From Campylobacter sp. MIT 21-1684 (GTDB lineage: Bacteria; Campylobacterota; Campylobacteria; Campylobacterales; Campylobacteraceae): DNA of 63,726 nt. Shown here in pieces: positions 1 to 8,998 of this stretch; the first letter of the stretch is position 1; every line of letters begins with the position of its first letter. The stretch spans positions 1 to 63,726 of the forward strand of contig NZ_JAPHNA010000011.1 in the NCBI RefSeq assembly GCF_026241315.1. Direction: 5' to 3'. The notes beneath the pieces are model-generated. The model was not told the DNA's origin. It did no database searches and saw only the letters and a program-made list of their open reading frames with translations. Both the position numbers and the translations under genes were made by a program.

Positions 1-638
1 GTGGTATGATCACTTAGTCCTACCAAACAATCAAATTCTTTTTTGAGTTCAAGCATAGCATTTAAACGTACTAAATGCTTTGGAGTTGGATATAAATTTG
101 TCGTGTGTAAAAGCACAAAAGGCACTTCAAAGTCTCTTAATATTCGCACGCTTTGGGCTATACTTTCAAGATTATTCATTCCTGTACTTACTATCATAGG
201 TTTTTTAAAGGCTGCGATATGTTTGATTAAAGGCGTATTATTGCATTCACCAGAGCCAATTTTATAAGCACTTACTCCCATATCCTCCAAACGATTTGCC
301 GCTGCCCTGCTAAAAGGTGTACTCAAATACACAAGTCCTAATTTTTCAACATACTCTTTCAACGCTCTCTCATCTTTTTCATTTAAAGCACATTGCTTCA
401 TAATCTCATAAATACTTTTTTTCGCATTACCCGGAATCACTTTCGTGGCTTCAAAACTCATCTCATCATCACAAATATGAGTCTGATGTTTAACTATTTT
501 TGCCCCGCTTCTTTTAGCAGCATCAACCATAAGCTTTGCAAGCTCTAAAGAACCGCTGTGATTAATGCCTATTTCCGGAACTACCAAAGGTTCATCTTGA
601 TAAGAAATGCTGATATTTTCAATCTGTATTTTTTTCAT
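1..638 (-). CDS. neuB: N-acetylneuraminate (sialic acid) synthase, N-terminal part, cut by window edge
   Basis: About 212 residues are read leftward from an ATG at 636-638 and the frame stays open to base 1, so the C-terminus (including the antifreeze-like domain) is outside. The family condenses phosphoenolpyruvate with N-acetylmannosamine in the cytoplasm to make sialic acid. The text matches my memory of C. jejuni NeuB1 closely: [11 protein letters not shown] near the start, [35 protein letters not shown] and GLSDHT. It resembles NeuB1 more than the legionaminic (LegI) or pseudaminic (PseI) synthases. Its start overlaps the upstream gene by 20 bp, so it is the downstream member of the leftward polysaccharide operon. 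neuC and neuA are expected beyond the edge. Confidence 0.9.
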   Translation of the reverse strand, partial: MKKIQIENISISYQDEPLVVPEIGINHSGSLELAKLMVDAAKRSGAKIVKHQTHICDDEMSFEATKVIPGNAKKSIYEIMKQCALNEKDERALKEYVEKLGLVYLSTPFSRAAANRLEDMGVSAYKIGSGECNNTPLIKHIAAFKKPMIVSTGMNNLESIAQSVRILRDFEVPFVLLHTTNLYPTPKHLVRLNAMLELKKEFDCLVGLSDHT

Positions 639-1800
639 TGTTTCTTCTTTCTCTAAATTCTTTTCGTATCCTCTTACTCTCAAAAAACACAAATTTCAAA
701 ACTCCGCCCCGCCAAAGATTTTTATAAGCTACAATGAAAGCCTCACCCAATTTATAGCTTAAATGCTCCTTCATTTTCAAAGCTTCTTTATAATCAGCAA
801 GAGACTCTAAAGGAGGAAGTTTTAATGAGGATTGTTTTTTTAATTCTTCTTGATGAAGTGCAGCGATATAAGATAAAACATAAGGCATTCTTAGGTAGCC
901 AATGAAAGATTTTGAATTAAAAATAATGGCTTGCCCAAGTTTATAAGAAAGGGAATTACGTATTCTAAACACTGCACTTATAAGCTTTTCTTGCATCGTG
1001 TTATTAGAAACGCTTGTTTTATTGTTTGCATTCTCATTAAATTGTGCTTTTAATGATTCTTTGAAGTCTTCATTTATGGCAATTTGCTCAAGTGAAAATT
1101 TCAAGCTTGTTGTCTTTTCAAGCTGATATTTTTTCTTATACAATTCTACCTTAGGCACATCGAGTCGGTGTAACCTTAAATTTTTGCTAAGTTTTCCCTG
1201 AATACAAAGTTGTTCTAAAGCATTTGCTGCTAGATTATAAATATGTTCTGGAGGAATATGAAAATCATACAAAAAGACGCCTTGAACATTATCCATCATC
1301 AAGTACTGCTCTTCTATAAAATGACGATTTTCAAAAGCAAGATTGTGCCTGTCTATTCTTAAATGATTCTCGCAAGAAGCAAAGGCTACACCGGGAAGTT
1401 TGCAAAAGATAAAAGGGACTAATGCCGTAGTTGAAACATCACTTATAGCCATATCACACATTGTGCAGTAGCAAATTTTAGTCCTATAATCATAACCGCT
1501 TAAAGACTTAAACGCTATCTTTTCTCCTTTTGCACCCTGAAGAATGACTGAATTTGTAGAACTATTTGAAAGCTTGGCATCAAAAAAGCTTTGGGTTTTA
1601 TATACGATTTGCCAAAAGGCTTTGAGATTTTGCTCTACCTCTATACGCTCTCCATCATAAGCAGTCAAACCATCAACATAAATTTTAATGCTCGGAAAAT
1701 AAAGGCTGAAATTTTTAAGAATGAGAGCAACTCCCTCATATTGCTCAAGCCAAACTCTCCTTTCACCGGGAAGTCCAAGCCAAAGGGTGAGATCAAACAT
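619..1800 (-). CDS. Putative glycosyltransferase, C-terminal portion, phase-linked to the frame upstream
   Basis: 393 residues if started at the ATG at 1800. The N-terminal half ([25 protein letters not shown], then [14 protein letters not shown]) reads like the middle and end of a GT-B-type sugar transferase, not a fresh N-terminus. The C-terminal 150 residues hold two LSYKLG modules ([10 protein letters not shown] and [12 protein letters not shown]) and the tail [18 protein letters not shown], both shared with other transferases here. The ATG overlaps the stop of the preceding frame, and the G10 tract lies 8 nt upstream of it, where it could act as a ribosome site. With nine G's, this frame and 1793-2593 become one protein of about 657 residues. 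The substrate is unknown. Confidence 0.75.
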   Translation of the reverse strand: MFDLTLWLGLPGERRVWLEQYEGVALILKNFSLYFPSIKIYVDGLTAYDGERIEVEQNLKAFWQIVYKTQSFFDAKLSNSSTNSVILQGAKGEKIAFKSLSGYDYRTKICYCTMCDMAISDVSTTALVPFIFCKLPGVAFASCENHLRIDRHNLAFENRHFIEEQYLMMDNVQGVFLYDFHIPPEHIYNLAANALEQLCIQGKLSKNLRLHRLDVPKVELYKKKYQLEKTTSLKFSLEQIAINEDFKESLKAQFNENANNKTSVSNNTMQEKLISAVFRIRNSLSYKLGQAIIFNSKSFIGYLRMPYVLSYIAALHQEELKKQSSLKLPPLESLADYKEALKMKEHLSYKLGEAFIVAYKNLWRGGVLKFVFFESKRIRKEFRERRNNEKNTD

Positions 1801-2593
1801 TTCTAAATCCCCCCCCCCATTCAGTGTTCAATAAAGTTTTAAAACCTGTTTGTTGGAAAGAAGTAATTTGAGTTTCTAAAAAGTCATTAGATCTTGAAAT
1901 AAAAAGAGCTGGACGAATTTTTAGCCTGCTTGTATCTTGTATGCACTTCATAGCAGGGTGTTTTAAAAACATAGGTTCATCAAGCACTAAAGCGTTTTGC
2001 AAATAAAGCCTTTCATACCAAAGCAAATCATCCATAAAATAATGATATGGTCTAGGATTTGCAAAAGAGAGGGCAAATTTTCTATCCTGATAAACAAGGT
2101 CTTTTGCTGTGATATTTTGTACTATTTTTGGAAGATTGCTCAAGCAAAGCCATAGTATCCATTTATAGTGTTCTGTCAAAGGTTCATTCAAATACTTCAG
2201 TCCTAAGAATTCATCTTGAGTGATGAGGATATAAGCAAAAACATTTTCTTGTACCAAAAGCCAAGGATGTTCGTTGTTTTCATCAATAAAAAAGAGTATT
2301 TTATTGTAATCTTTAAATCCGCAAAGCTCATTATCACAACTAAAAACTGCCCTTGTTGGTATGTTTAAAGTGGGATGTAAGAGTTCAAAATACTCTTTTT
2401 CAAAAAGAGTCTTAAAAGTAGTTTTGAGTTTTTCATTCTCAATATCTGTTTTGTCTATACAACAATGAAGTAAGGAAATCTCATTGTCATAATCAGTGTA
2501 TTCATAACTTTGAACTTTTAAACCTTTGATACCATAACTCTTATGTAAATGTTTGAGTTTGGAAAGAAAAAGTTCTATTGAAGTAAGATTCAT
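1793..2593 (-). CDS. Putative polysaccharide transferase, N-terminal portion ending in poly-G
   Basis: 266 residues. I recognise no named domain. The protein is clearly a paralogue of its upstream neighbour (2593-3405): both have HPW(L/I), an aromatic-rich stretch, and RP(Y/T)HYF(M/V)D near residue 180. The last residues WGGG are encoded by the G10 tract, then a TGA follows within four codons. The likeliest reading is that this is the first half of a roughly 657-residue transferase whose second half is 619-1800, currently separated by one extra G. Its start overlaps the upstream stop as TAATG, so it is translationally coupled within the operon. Confidence 0.7.
   Translation of the reverse strand: MNLTSIELFLSKLKHLHKSYGIKGLKVQSYEYTDYDNEISLLHCCIDKTDIENEKLKTTFKTLFEKEYFELLHPTLNIPTRAVFSCDNELCGFKDYNKILFFIDENNEHPWLLVQENVFAYILITQDEFLGLKYLNEPLTEHYKWILWLCLSNLPKIVQNITAKDLVYQDRKFALSFANPRPYHYFMDDLLWYERLYLQNALVLDEPMFLKHPAMKCIQDTSRLKIRPALFISRSNDFLETQITSFQQTGFKTLLNTEWGGGFRNV
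1809..1818 (-). repeat. Poly-G tract (10 G on minus strand), fusion switch
   Basis: Ten C on the plus strand, at the end of the 1793-2593 frame. With G10 that frame ends in WGGGFRNV-stop and the next frame starts at ATG 1800. With G9 (or G12) the reading runs [10 protein letters not shown] without a stop into the next frame. With G11 it stops at once (TAG). Confidence 0.9.
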
Positions 2594-3405
2594 TACGCTT
2601 TTTCCTGTTGTAATTTTAAAAGCTCTTTAGAGTCCAAGCTATATACGCCATAGGTATCAAAAATATCCTCTTTATCTACAAGGGTATTAAATTCTTCAAG
2701 AGCTTCTTTAACAACAAATTCAAATGTATTTTGGTTGAATCCGCATCGTAATGGTATAGTGATAAGTCCGCAATCATCTTCACAAAAATGCAATTTCGCA
2801 CTCCGCGGTATAAAAAATAACTTCTCTTTTTTTACCTTAAAATCTTCTAAGCAAAGCATGTAGTAGTAGTAGAGGGTATCTACAAAATAATGAGTTGGTC
2901 GTTGATTGGACATATCAAGCATAAAAGGCGAATCTTTGAAAACAAAAGTTTCTTTACTCAAAACACCTTCTTCTATCATCTTTTTTATATCCACAGGCAC
3001 CACCCAACGAATCCACCTGTCGTGTTCATTGTTGTTTGCATAACGTTTATTCATAAAATAATGCTCTAGGGTGATGATGAAACTTCCCATATCATAACTT
3101 GAAAGCATTATCCAAGGATGCTTATGCTGTTCATCGATAAAAAAAGTATAAATTCTCAAACCACCCGGATTATGGCTTTTAACAGCCCTTGTGAGTATAT
3201 CCGTGTAAAAAGGATGGTGGAGTTCAAAATTTGGACTGTGAAAAACCTTTCTCCACATTGCACTAAGTTCCTGTGAATTATAATTTCCCGTATGAAAACA
3301 CCTTTGAGATAAAGCAAGCTCGCATTCTTTTTCTTCATAAGGATAAAGCTCTAATTTGTGCTGTGTTAAATTCTTGCATTTTGTAAGAAAATTCTCTATA
3401 ACCAT
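2593..3405 (-). CDS. Putative polysaccharide biosynthesis protein, paralogue of 1793-2593
   Basis: 270 residues, function not recognised. It aligns by eye with the next gene over its whole length: ELYPYEEKE, TRAV, HPWIMLSSYD, SFIITLEHYF and RPTHYFVDTLYYYYML have counterparts there. Unlike that gene it ends at an ordinary stop with no poly-G tract and no downstream GT-like half, so it may be a stand-alone acceptor or regulatory domain, or a truncated duplicate. It starts 7 bp after the preceding GT2 gene and ends by overlapping the next start. Capsule glycan assembly is inferred from context only. Confidence 0.6.
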   Translation of the reverse strand: MVIENFLTKCKNLTQHKLELYPYEEKECELALSQRCFHTGNYNSQELSAMWRKVFHSPNFELHHPFYTDILTRAVKSHNPGGLRIYTFFIDEQHKHPWIMLSSYDMGSFIITLEHYFMNKRYANNNEHDRWIRWVVPVDIKKMIEEGVLSKETFVFKDSPFMLDMSNQRPTHYFVDTLYYYYMLCLEDFKVKKEKLFFIPRSAKLHFCEDDCGLITIPLRCGFNQNTFEFVVKEALEEFNTLVDKEDIFDTYGVYSLDSKELLKLQQEKA

Positions 3406-3412
3406 AAAAGTC

Positions 3413-5581
3413 CTATCCTAACCCTATGCAAAGGATTTTAGAAATGATGGCAAGCTTGCTTTCATAATATTGTTTAAAAATGGCACTTTCTTTAAAAATC
3501 TTTTGTATTCTAAGCACGATACAATCGATTCTGTCTAAAAAGCTACTCTCTAAAAGCTCATCAAGTACATTGTAATTTCTAAAATGAATCTCAAGCTGTA
3601 AAAAATCCAGCCTTTCTTCTTTAGCGAAGTGTGAAGTTAGAATATCTTCAAGATACACATAATTTTGCTCTTGCTTTACAAAGTACAAATGCGGGGGCAA
3701 ACCAAAACCATCTTCTGTACTTAACTCAAGGCTTTGTTTTGTTTTTTTTGATACTAAAGCAGCATTTTGTATATGAAAGTTGGGATTGTTGAAAAAGAAT
3801 TCTAACAACTTCGTTTTTGAGGCAAAAACATAAACAAAAGCTCTCTCTTGTAAATGCTTGTAGAGATTTTCACTCTCCTTTGGGACAAAATCCACACACA
3901 CGGGACGACTTTTTACAAGAAGTTGATAAAAAAGCGCACTTTGAGAGGAATCAAGACCCTGATTGTAAAGAGAACTTGTGAATTGACGCAAAGAAAAACC
4001 TACCTCACTCACACTCCTTGCACTTTTGTATAAATGCCACTCCAAAGAACTTAGTTTTGTATTTAAAAGCATACTCTGCTTTAAAAACAAGGCTGTTTCT
4101 TCCTGTTTTGAACGTTGTATTTTAAATCGTAGCACAATAAAGAGAATCCAAAAAGGTAAAAATGGTACAAGAAACCACCACCTATAAGCACTTACAAATG
4201 CCACTCCAAGCTGGTAACTCAAATGCTTCTTTAAAGCAAGATATTGGGCATAATCGCTATATTCTTTGAGGCTAGGAATATGCACAAAAGGATAAAGCTT
4301 ACAATTTTCCCTCATCTTTGCTTGAGATTTTTTCGCATTGCGTATCATCTTTATGAGTACAAAAGGAGCGCGCAAAAAATCTTTAAATTTTTTCAAACCT
4401 AGCACATACGCTCCGCTTTTATACACTATCTCATTTTTTACTCTTGTATCAATACCTCTTTTGGCGCTTTCTTTTTCTAAAAAAGGTTTAAAACACTCTA
4501 AATTTTTCATCACATCAAGCGGGTCAGCCGCGGTACAAAGGATAAAAAGAGCTTCATTAATATAACTTGGCAACAAAAACTTTTTCAGTACCTCTTTAGC
4601 GTACTCATCTTGAAGGGTATTATAAAAAATGCACAATGCTTTTGCACTTATAACTGCTGAACTTAAGTTTAAATACTGCTTTGTCGCATTGGCATCATTA
4701 TCAAAATCCTGTAAGTACTTTTGAAAATAGGGTGAAATAGTTTGCTTGGAAATATCACCTGAATAATTCATCAAAGAATTCTTTCGTATGCGGTAATGAT
4801 ACATTCTTCGAGGATACACATAGATACTCTGTGCGCTAAAAAACAAGCATATTCCAAAATAATCGTCTTCTTTAATAATAGAATCGATAAACCTTATGCC
4901 TGTTTTTTTCAAAAAAGCAAAGTCAATCATACCCTGCCAAGAATAGTAAAAAAAATGCAGTTTTGTTTTTTCTATCCTTGTTAAAAAATCGTCCTTGCTA
5001 ATGATTTGCTCACTTTTATATCCTAGCCATTCAAGAGTACTAACCCATTTATTGTCTTTAACACCTTCAAAAAAAGCTTTGGCACTGAAAAACAACAAAT
5101 CACATCCTTGCATTCGCTTGAGGCATTCTTCAACGCAGTCAAGTTCTATAAAATCATCAGAATCAACAAATTCAATATAATCAATCTTAGAGAGTTCAAA
5201 AACAGGATTTGCGATAGAGTTTTCAAACGCCGCTTGAGACTTTAAAACTTGTATGATTTTATAAGGATTGTCATTTTTGACGCTAAAAGAATACAGATTC
5301 TCTAATGCACCTTGAAAGTTGAATTCATATTCTCCACTTAAAAAGCTAATAGAAACATTCCTACTACTACTACTAAGCCCTGCATTTACTTTGTCTATTA
5401 TAGTAATCCTTGTATCTTTTTGTGCATACAGCTTCGCTATCTCCAAACTCTTATCTGTACTGCCATCATTGACTAAAATAATCTCTATATTTGCATAGCT
5501 TTGATTCACTATACTTTCTAAACACTCTTCTAAATACGGCTCTACATTAAAGAGAGGTACAACTATTGCAACTTTTTTCAT
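3413..5581 (-). CDS. Large GT2 glycosyltransferase with inserted segment and FkbM-like C-terminal domain
   Basis: 722 residues. Residues 1-145 are a GT-A family 2 domain: VVPLFNVEPYLEEC, VNDGSTD (38-44) and FVDSDDF (138-144). The usual gap between the NAGLS..RN motif (66-75) and the DSDD metal-binding motif is about 15 residues. Here it is about 65, owing to an inserted stretch that looks like NDNPYKI...F; I recall similar inserts in other Campylobacter capsule transferases. An LSYQLG module follows near residue 450, next to a hydrophobic segment. The last 180 residues (VCVDFVPKESE, FVYVFASKTKLLEF, LDFLQLEIH) resemble a degenerate FkbM methyltransferase fold. The start overlaps the upstream methyltransferase by about 35 bp. 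Donor sugar unknown. Confidence 0.8.
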   Translation of the reverse strand: MKKVAIVVPLFNVEPYLEECLESIVNQSYANIEIILVNDGSTDKSLEIAKLYAQKDTRITIIDKVNAGLSSSSRNVSISFLSGEYEFNFQGALENLYSFSVKNDNPYKIIQVLKSQAAFENSIANPVFELSKIDYIEFVDSDDFIELDCVEECLKRMQGCDLLFFSAKAFFEGVKDNKWVSTLEWLGYKSEQIISKDDFLTRIEKTKLHFFYYSWQGMIDFAFLKKTGIRFIDSIIKEDDYFGICLFFSAQSIYVYPRRMYHYRIRKNSLMNYSGDISKQTISPYFQKYLQDFDNDANATKQYLNLSSAVISAKALCIFYNTLQDEYAKEVLKKFLLPSYINEALFILCTAADPLDVMKNLECFKPFLEKESAKRGIDTRVKNEIVYKSGAYVLGLKKFKDFLRAPFVLIKMIRNAKKSQAKMRENCKLYPFVHIPSLKEYSDYAQYLALKKHLSYQLGVAFVSAYRWWFLVPFLPFWILFIVLRFKIQRSKQEETALFLKQSMLLNTKLSSLEWHLYKSARSVSEVGFSLRQFTSSLYNQGLDSSQSALFYQLLVKSRPVCVDFVPKESENLYKHLQERAFVYVFASKTKLLEFFFNNPNFHIQNAALVSKKTKQSLELSTEDGFGLPPHLYFVKQEQNYVYLEDILTSHFAKEERLDFLQLEIHFRNYNVLDELLESSFLDRIDCIVLRIQKIFKESAIFKQYYESKLAIISKILCIGLG

Positions 5582-6471
5582 TCCAAGTTTTCTTTCTTAA
5601 ATAAATACTGCCCCCACCACAAAGACCATAATCTTTAATCTTTGAAAAATGGCACAAGTAGCTTGCCCAAAAGAGTATTTCAAAATCAGTGTTGTACTGT
5701 AAAAAAGCTCTTAAAAGATAGGCTTCATTATACGCTCTTCTTTGTTCTAAAGTCCAAATTTTAGGGTATTCAAAAGGATAAATGATATCGTGTATATGCA
5801 CAAGAACTCCTTTTTTTAATTTTGGCAAAATTTCAAAATAAATCGTATTAACATCACTAAAAGGACGAGACACATGAGAGCTATCAATAAAAAGCATATC
5901 CCCCCCCCCCTAAGTTAGAAAAAACTTCTCTATCTATATCTTGCATATCTTCTTCTATAAGTTTGAGATTATCGCTTGATTTGAGTAAGGCTTTTAATCT
6001 CTGTGCACGTGGTTCTATGCAAAGAAGATTCATTTGGTGGTTTAAAATTTCATTTGTATCAAGCATTAAAGCTGTACTAAATCCTGAGCCTATTTCTATA
6101 ACATTTTTAGGTCTAAAATACATCAAATGGGCATACAAATGCCGTGCATCATCACGTCCAAACCAAACATTATCGTCAAAGTCATAAAAACGATACTTTT
6201 GATTTTTTTCTTTGTCAGCCATAGGACAATCATCAACATAATTTTTAAAATTTTCATACAAATTAAGCTGAGCTTGTTCGTTTAAATCTATAGCATAGAG
6301 CTCTTTTTTTAAAGAAAACTGCTCATATTTTTGTACAAGTTCTATCTCACTAGGATAAGGGCTTTCATAATGCCCTATAGGGGCTATCTTGGAAAATTGT
6401 CTTAAAGCAAAATATTCGTGTCTGTCTCTAATTAATCTGTATATTCTACGCATTTGTGTGTATAAACTCAT
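5547..6471 (-). CDS. Class I SAM-dependent methyltransferase, phase-variable, OFF as written
   Basis: Two overlapping frames (6471-5884 and 5897-5547) join into one 307-residue protein if the G11 tract loses one G. The first part carries the SAM-binding motif: PKNVIEIGSGFSTAL, then LLCIEPRAQR and IEEDMQDID. The second part carries MLFIDSSHVSRPFSDV, VHIHDI and a C-terminal LCGGGSIYLRKK. This matches the Methyltransf_24-like family, which often modifies capsule sugars at a hydroxyl group. As written, translation ends in GGGGYAFY-stop, losing the half with the catalytic-site acidic and His residues, so no active enzyme is expected. It overlaps the genes on both sides, consistent with operon coupling. 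The target position on the glycan is unknown. Confidence 0.82.
5900..5910 (-). repeat. Poly-G tract (11 G), methyltransferase OFF
   Basis: Eleven C on plus. The frame TTA-G(n)-ATATG restores the C-terminal half with ten G's (LGGGDMLFIDSS). Eleven leads to a stop five codons later. Confidence 0.92.
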
Positions 6472-7820
6472 TTTCTTTCCTTTTTATAACTTTTATAAAT
6501 AGGATAAATTTTAAAAGCAAAACTCAAAGGATTTTTCACTAAAGCCTCACCAAGTCTATAACTTAAATACTTTTTCACCGCCAAAGCTCTAGAATAATCC
6601 CTGTATAACTCAAGCGACAAAGGTTTTAAATGGGGCATTTTTTTATAGAGCACTTGCAATACTTTTTGTTCAAAACGATGCTTTTTTGTAATTGTATAAA
6701 GAGTATAAAAAAGCCTCAATGCTTTACTCAAAGTTTTTGCCTCAAGTAAAGCCATTCCAAGCTTAAAAGCTAGGTGATTTTGCACCCTCTCAACTGCCCC
6801 AACAGGCTTACAAAGTACATTAAAATAAAAATCACTCGGCGAATGCAAAATAGCATCTAAAATCTCTCTTTTCCAAGTTTCAAGCCTCAAGTCATCAAGC
6901 TCTTCTTTTGAAAATCTGCTAAAGTCCTTACGAAACCTCTCTAAAAATTCAAGTTTAAATTCATCTGCAATTCGGTTTAAATTCCAATTATACCCGCCAA
7001 AACGAAGGTACTCTAAAACACTGCCAAATTCTTTCACAAGCCCTCTTTCTTCTAAAAAAAGCCTCATAAAATCATACTCTTCACACAAACAATACACCTT
7101 ATTTTTAGCATTGCACGATGAGTTTTCATTGTCTTGTCGGTACAGATAAAAGGCTTCATTGACAAAGAGTAAGCTTTTACAAAGCACTATACTTTGAAAC
7201 CAAAATCCTGTATCCTGATAAGAGGCTCCGGCGGATTCATTGAATTTCAAGCCTTGCTTTCTAAGGAAAGCAAGGCTAAAGAGGCTCGGCTGATTCATAT
7301 TCCAAGTATTTTTTAAGATATGTTCTTTGCTTAAAAGTTTTGGATTTTCACAACACAGAGGCTCGGCTGATTCAAACAGAAGTTTTTTTCCATACAAAGC
7401 ACTATCATAGGCTAAAGGGCAGTATGTAAGATTCTTTTGATTGTTCTGTGTATGAAACTTCAATACATCACTTTTAACTATATCAACATTGTGAGTTTTG
7501 GCTACTTCATAGAGTCTCTCATACATATTATTTTTTATACAATCATCGCTTTCAACTATGCCTACATACTCAGCTCTTGCTGCCTCCAAACCCAAATTCA
7601 TTTGATACCCATAACTTCTTTTTTCACTTATTATCAGTTTAAAACGACTATCCTGCTCTACAAATTCTTGTATAATCTCAAGCGTCCCATCAGTACTTTT
7701 CGCATCAACACACAGCACCTCAATGTCTTTAAAAGTCTGATTTTGTATGCTTTGCAAACATTCTCTTATATACAAAGCACAATGAAGACTTGGTACTATT
7801 ACAGACACCTTTACTTTCAT
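6468..7820 (-). CDS. Family 2 glycosyltransferase with tandem LSYxLG tail
   Basis: 450 residues. The N-terminal GT-A domain shows SVIVPSLHCALYIRECLQS, VDAKSTDGT and the metal-binding VESDD near residue 95, followed by a typical YLYRQDNENSS region near 230. The C-terminal 130 residues hold two copies of the island's shared module: NHLAFKLGMALL and, about 90 residues on, KKYLSYRLGEALVKN, ending in a basic tail. It should transfer a sugar from a nucleotide donor in the cytoplasm to the growing capsule chain; donor and acceptor are not predictable. Stop and start overlap glf (ATGA) and the methyltransferase, so it is in the same transcript. Confidence 0.85.
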   Translation of the reverse strand: MKVKVSVIVPSLHCALYIRECLQSIQNQTFKDIEVLCVDAKSTDGTLEIIQEFVEQDSRFKLIISEKRSYGYQMNLGLEAARAEYVGIVESDDCIKNNMYERLYEVAKTHNVDIVKSDVLKFHTQNNQKNLTYCPLAYDSALYGKKLLFESAEPLCCENPKLLSKEHILKNTWNMNQPSLFSLAFLRKQGLKFNESAGASYQDTGFWFQSIVLCKSLLFVNEAFYLYRQDNENSSCNAKNKVYCLCEEYDFMRLFLEERGLVKEFGSVLEYLRFGGYNWNLNRIADEFKLEFLERFRKDFSRFSKEELDDLRLETWKREILDAILHSPSDFYFNVLCKPVGAVERVQNHLAFKLGMALLEAKTLSKALRLFYTLYTITKKHRFEQKVLQVLYKKMPHLKPLSLELYRDYSRALAVKKYLSYRLGEALVKNPLSFAFKIYPIYKSYKKERK

Positions 7821-8911
7821 TCTCTAAACTCCACACTCACAAGCTCTAAAGCTGCTTTGATAACATCTTGCATATCATAGTAACGATACGAACCAAGTCT
7901 GCCCCCAAAAATGACTTTTTCTTCTCTATGGGCAAGTTTTCGGTACTCTTCATACAAGGCAGTATTACGCTCATCGTTGATAGGATAATACGCTTCTTTG
8001 TCAATGCTGTATTCTTGCGGATATTCTCTTGAGATAATAGTGTGTTTTTGTGTGCCAAATTCAAAATGCTTGTGTTCTATGATTCTTGTAAAAGGCGTTT
8101 GCTCGTCTGTATAATTCACCACAGCAACTCCTTGATAATTCTCACATTCTAAATATTCTTGTTCAAACCTCAAACTACGATATTCAAGAGTACCCAAACA
8201 AAAGTCAAAATAGCTGTCAATAGTACCTGTAAAAATGACTTTCTCACAACAATCCTTATACTTTTGCTTATATTCTAAAAAGTCAGTATTGAGTCGCACT
8301 TCACATTTTTCAAGCAGCTTTTCAAAAATACGCGTATAGCCTCTTTTCGGTATGCCTTGATAGGGGTCGTTAAAATAGTTATTATCATAGATAAAACGTA
8401 CAGGTATGCGGCGTAAAATTGAGCTTGGCAAGTCCTTACAACTCCTACCCCATTGCTTTTGAGTATAGCCCTTAATAAATTTTTCATACACATCAGTTCC
8501 AACTAGAGACAGAGCGTGTTCTTCAAGATTGCTTGGGTGTGGGCAGGCTTTTTTCTGTTCTTCTATGATAGCTTTTGCTTGTTGGGGAGTGCGTATATTC
8601 CAAAGTTTTGAAAAGGTATTCATATTAAAAGGTAAATTATAAATTTCGCCTTTATAATTAGCTAGAGGGGAATTGATGAAGTGATTAAATTCGCAAAAGC
8701 ACTGCATATAATTCCAAATTGCAAGCTCACTCGTGCGAAAAATATGCGCACCATAGCTATGGACATTGATACCTTCTTCATTGTGAGTGTAGCAGTTCCC
8801 GCCTATATGAGGTCTTTTTTCAAGTACAAGACATTTTTTTCCTCTCTTGCTTGCCTCATAAGCAAAAACACTTCCAAACAATCCACTCCCAGCTATGCAG
8901 TAATGAAACAT
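7817..8911 (-). CDS. glf: UDP-galactopyranose mutase
   Basis: 364 residues, normal length. This FAD enzyme interconverts UDP-galactopyranose and UDP-galactofuranose. The FAD-binding start CIAGSGLFGSVFAYEASKRG is followed by LEKRPHIGGNCYT, then the family-typical VHSYGAHIFRTS, the active-site region YTQKQWG, and near the C-terminus FGGRLGSYRYYDMQDVI. It is the first gene of the leftward operon; the ATG at 8911 is preceded by AAGG at a spacing of 8. It implies a galactofuranose residue in the polysaccharide. The leader carries the palindrome at 8931-8960 and a TATAAT box further upstream. Confidence 0.95.
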   Translation of the reverse strand: MFHYCIAGSGLFGSVFAYEASKRGKKCLVLEKRPHIGGNCYTHNEEGINVHSYGAHIFRTSELAIWNYMQCFCEFNHFINSPLANYKGEIYNLPFNMNTFSKLWNIRTPQQAKAIIEEQKKACPHPSNLEEHALSLVGTDVYEKFIKGYTQKQWGRSCKDLPSSILRRIPVRFIYDNNYFNDPYQGIPKRGYTRIFEKLLEKCEVRLNTDFLEYKQKYKDCCEKVIFTGTIDSYFDFCLGTLEYRSLRFEQEYLECENYQGVAVVNYTDEQTPFTRIIEHKHFEFGTQKHTIISREYPQEYSIDKEAYYPINDERNTALYEEYRKLAHREEKVIFGGRLGSYRYYDMQDVIKAALELVSVEFRE

Positions 8912-8930
8912 TCAACAGCCTTTTTTAGAT

Positions 8931-8960
8931 AAAGTTTGAAAATAGTTATTTTCAAACTTT
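8931..8960. repeat. 30-bp perfect inverted repeat in the glf leader
   Basis: Two 14-bp arms around a 2-bp centre (AAAGTTTGAAAATA / TATTTTCAAACTTT). Bases 8934-8955 read on the minus strand are identical over 22 nt to 9149-9170 read on plus. It lies between the glf promoter and the glf start codon, 19 nt before the ATG, so it could be an operator, an RNA hairpin in the leader or a recombination site. A T-rich run follows on plus, so it could also act as a weak terminator in that direction. Confidence 0.85.
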
Positions 8961-8992
8961 TTTCTTTTTCTAACATTCAACAAGAAAACTAA

Positions 8993-8998
8993 ATTATA
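8993..8998 (-). promoter_or_regulatory. -10 box (TATAAT) of the glf operon promoter
   Basis: Minus-strand TATAAT preceded by TTTACA at a 15-nt spacing. This gives a predicted start near 8986 and a leader of about 75 nt that contains the 30-bp palindrome. It is the best -10 match in the divergent region. No equally good box faces the rightward operon. Confidence 0.6.

Noticed and set aside
43-267. Rightward open frame of 74 residues at the left end
   Set aside because: It is antisense to the neuB frame, which matches the sialic acid synthase family at every motif.
2593-3405. Assignment as a methyl phosphoramidate transferase
   Set aside because: The genes for making that modification (Cj1415-Cj1418 type) are not in the window and the sequence match could not be confirmed.
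5364-5377. (AGT)4 repeat as a phase switch
   Set aside because: Trinucleotide unit in frame, so copy change cannot shift the frame; kept only as a note on possible length variation.
7437-7880. 147-residue rightward open frame
   Set aside because: Antisense to the GT2 gene at 6468-7820; low-complexity Tyr/Ile/Ser text and no motif.
8931-8960. Palindrome as a Fur box
   Set aside because: The Fur pattern of GATAAT repeats is not present; the arms are TTTGAAAATA.
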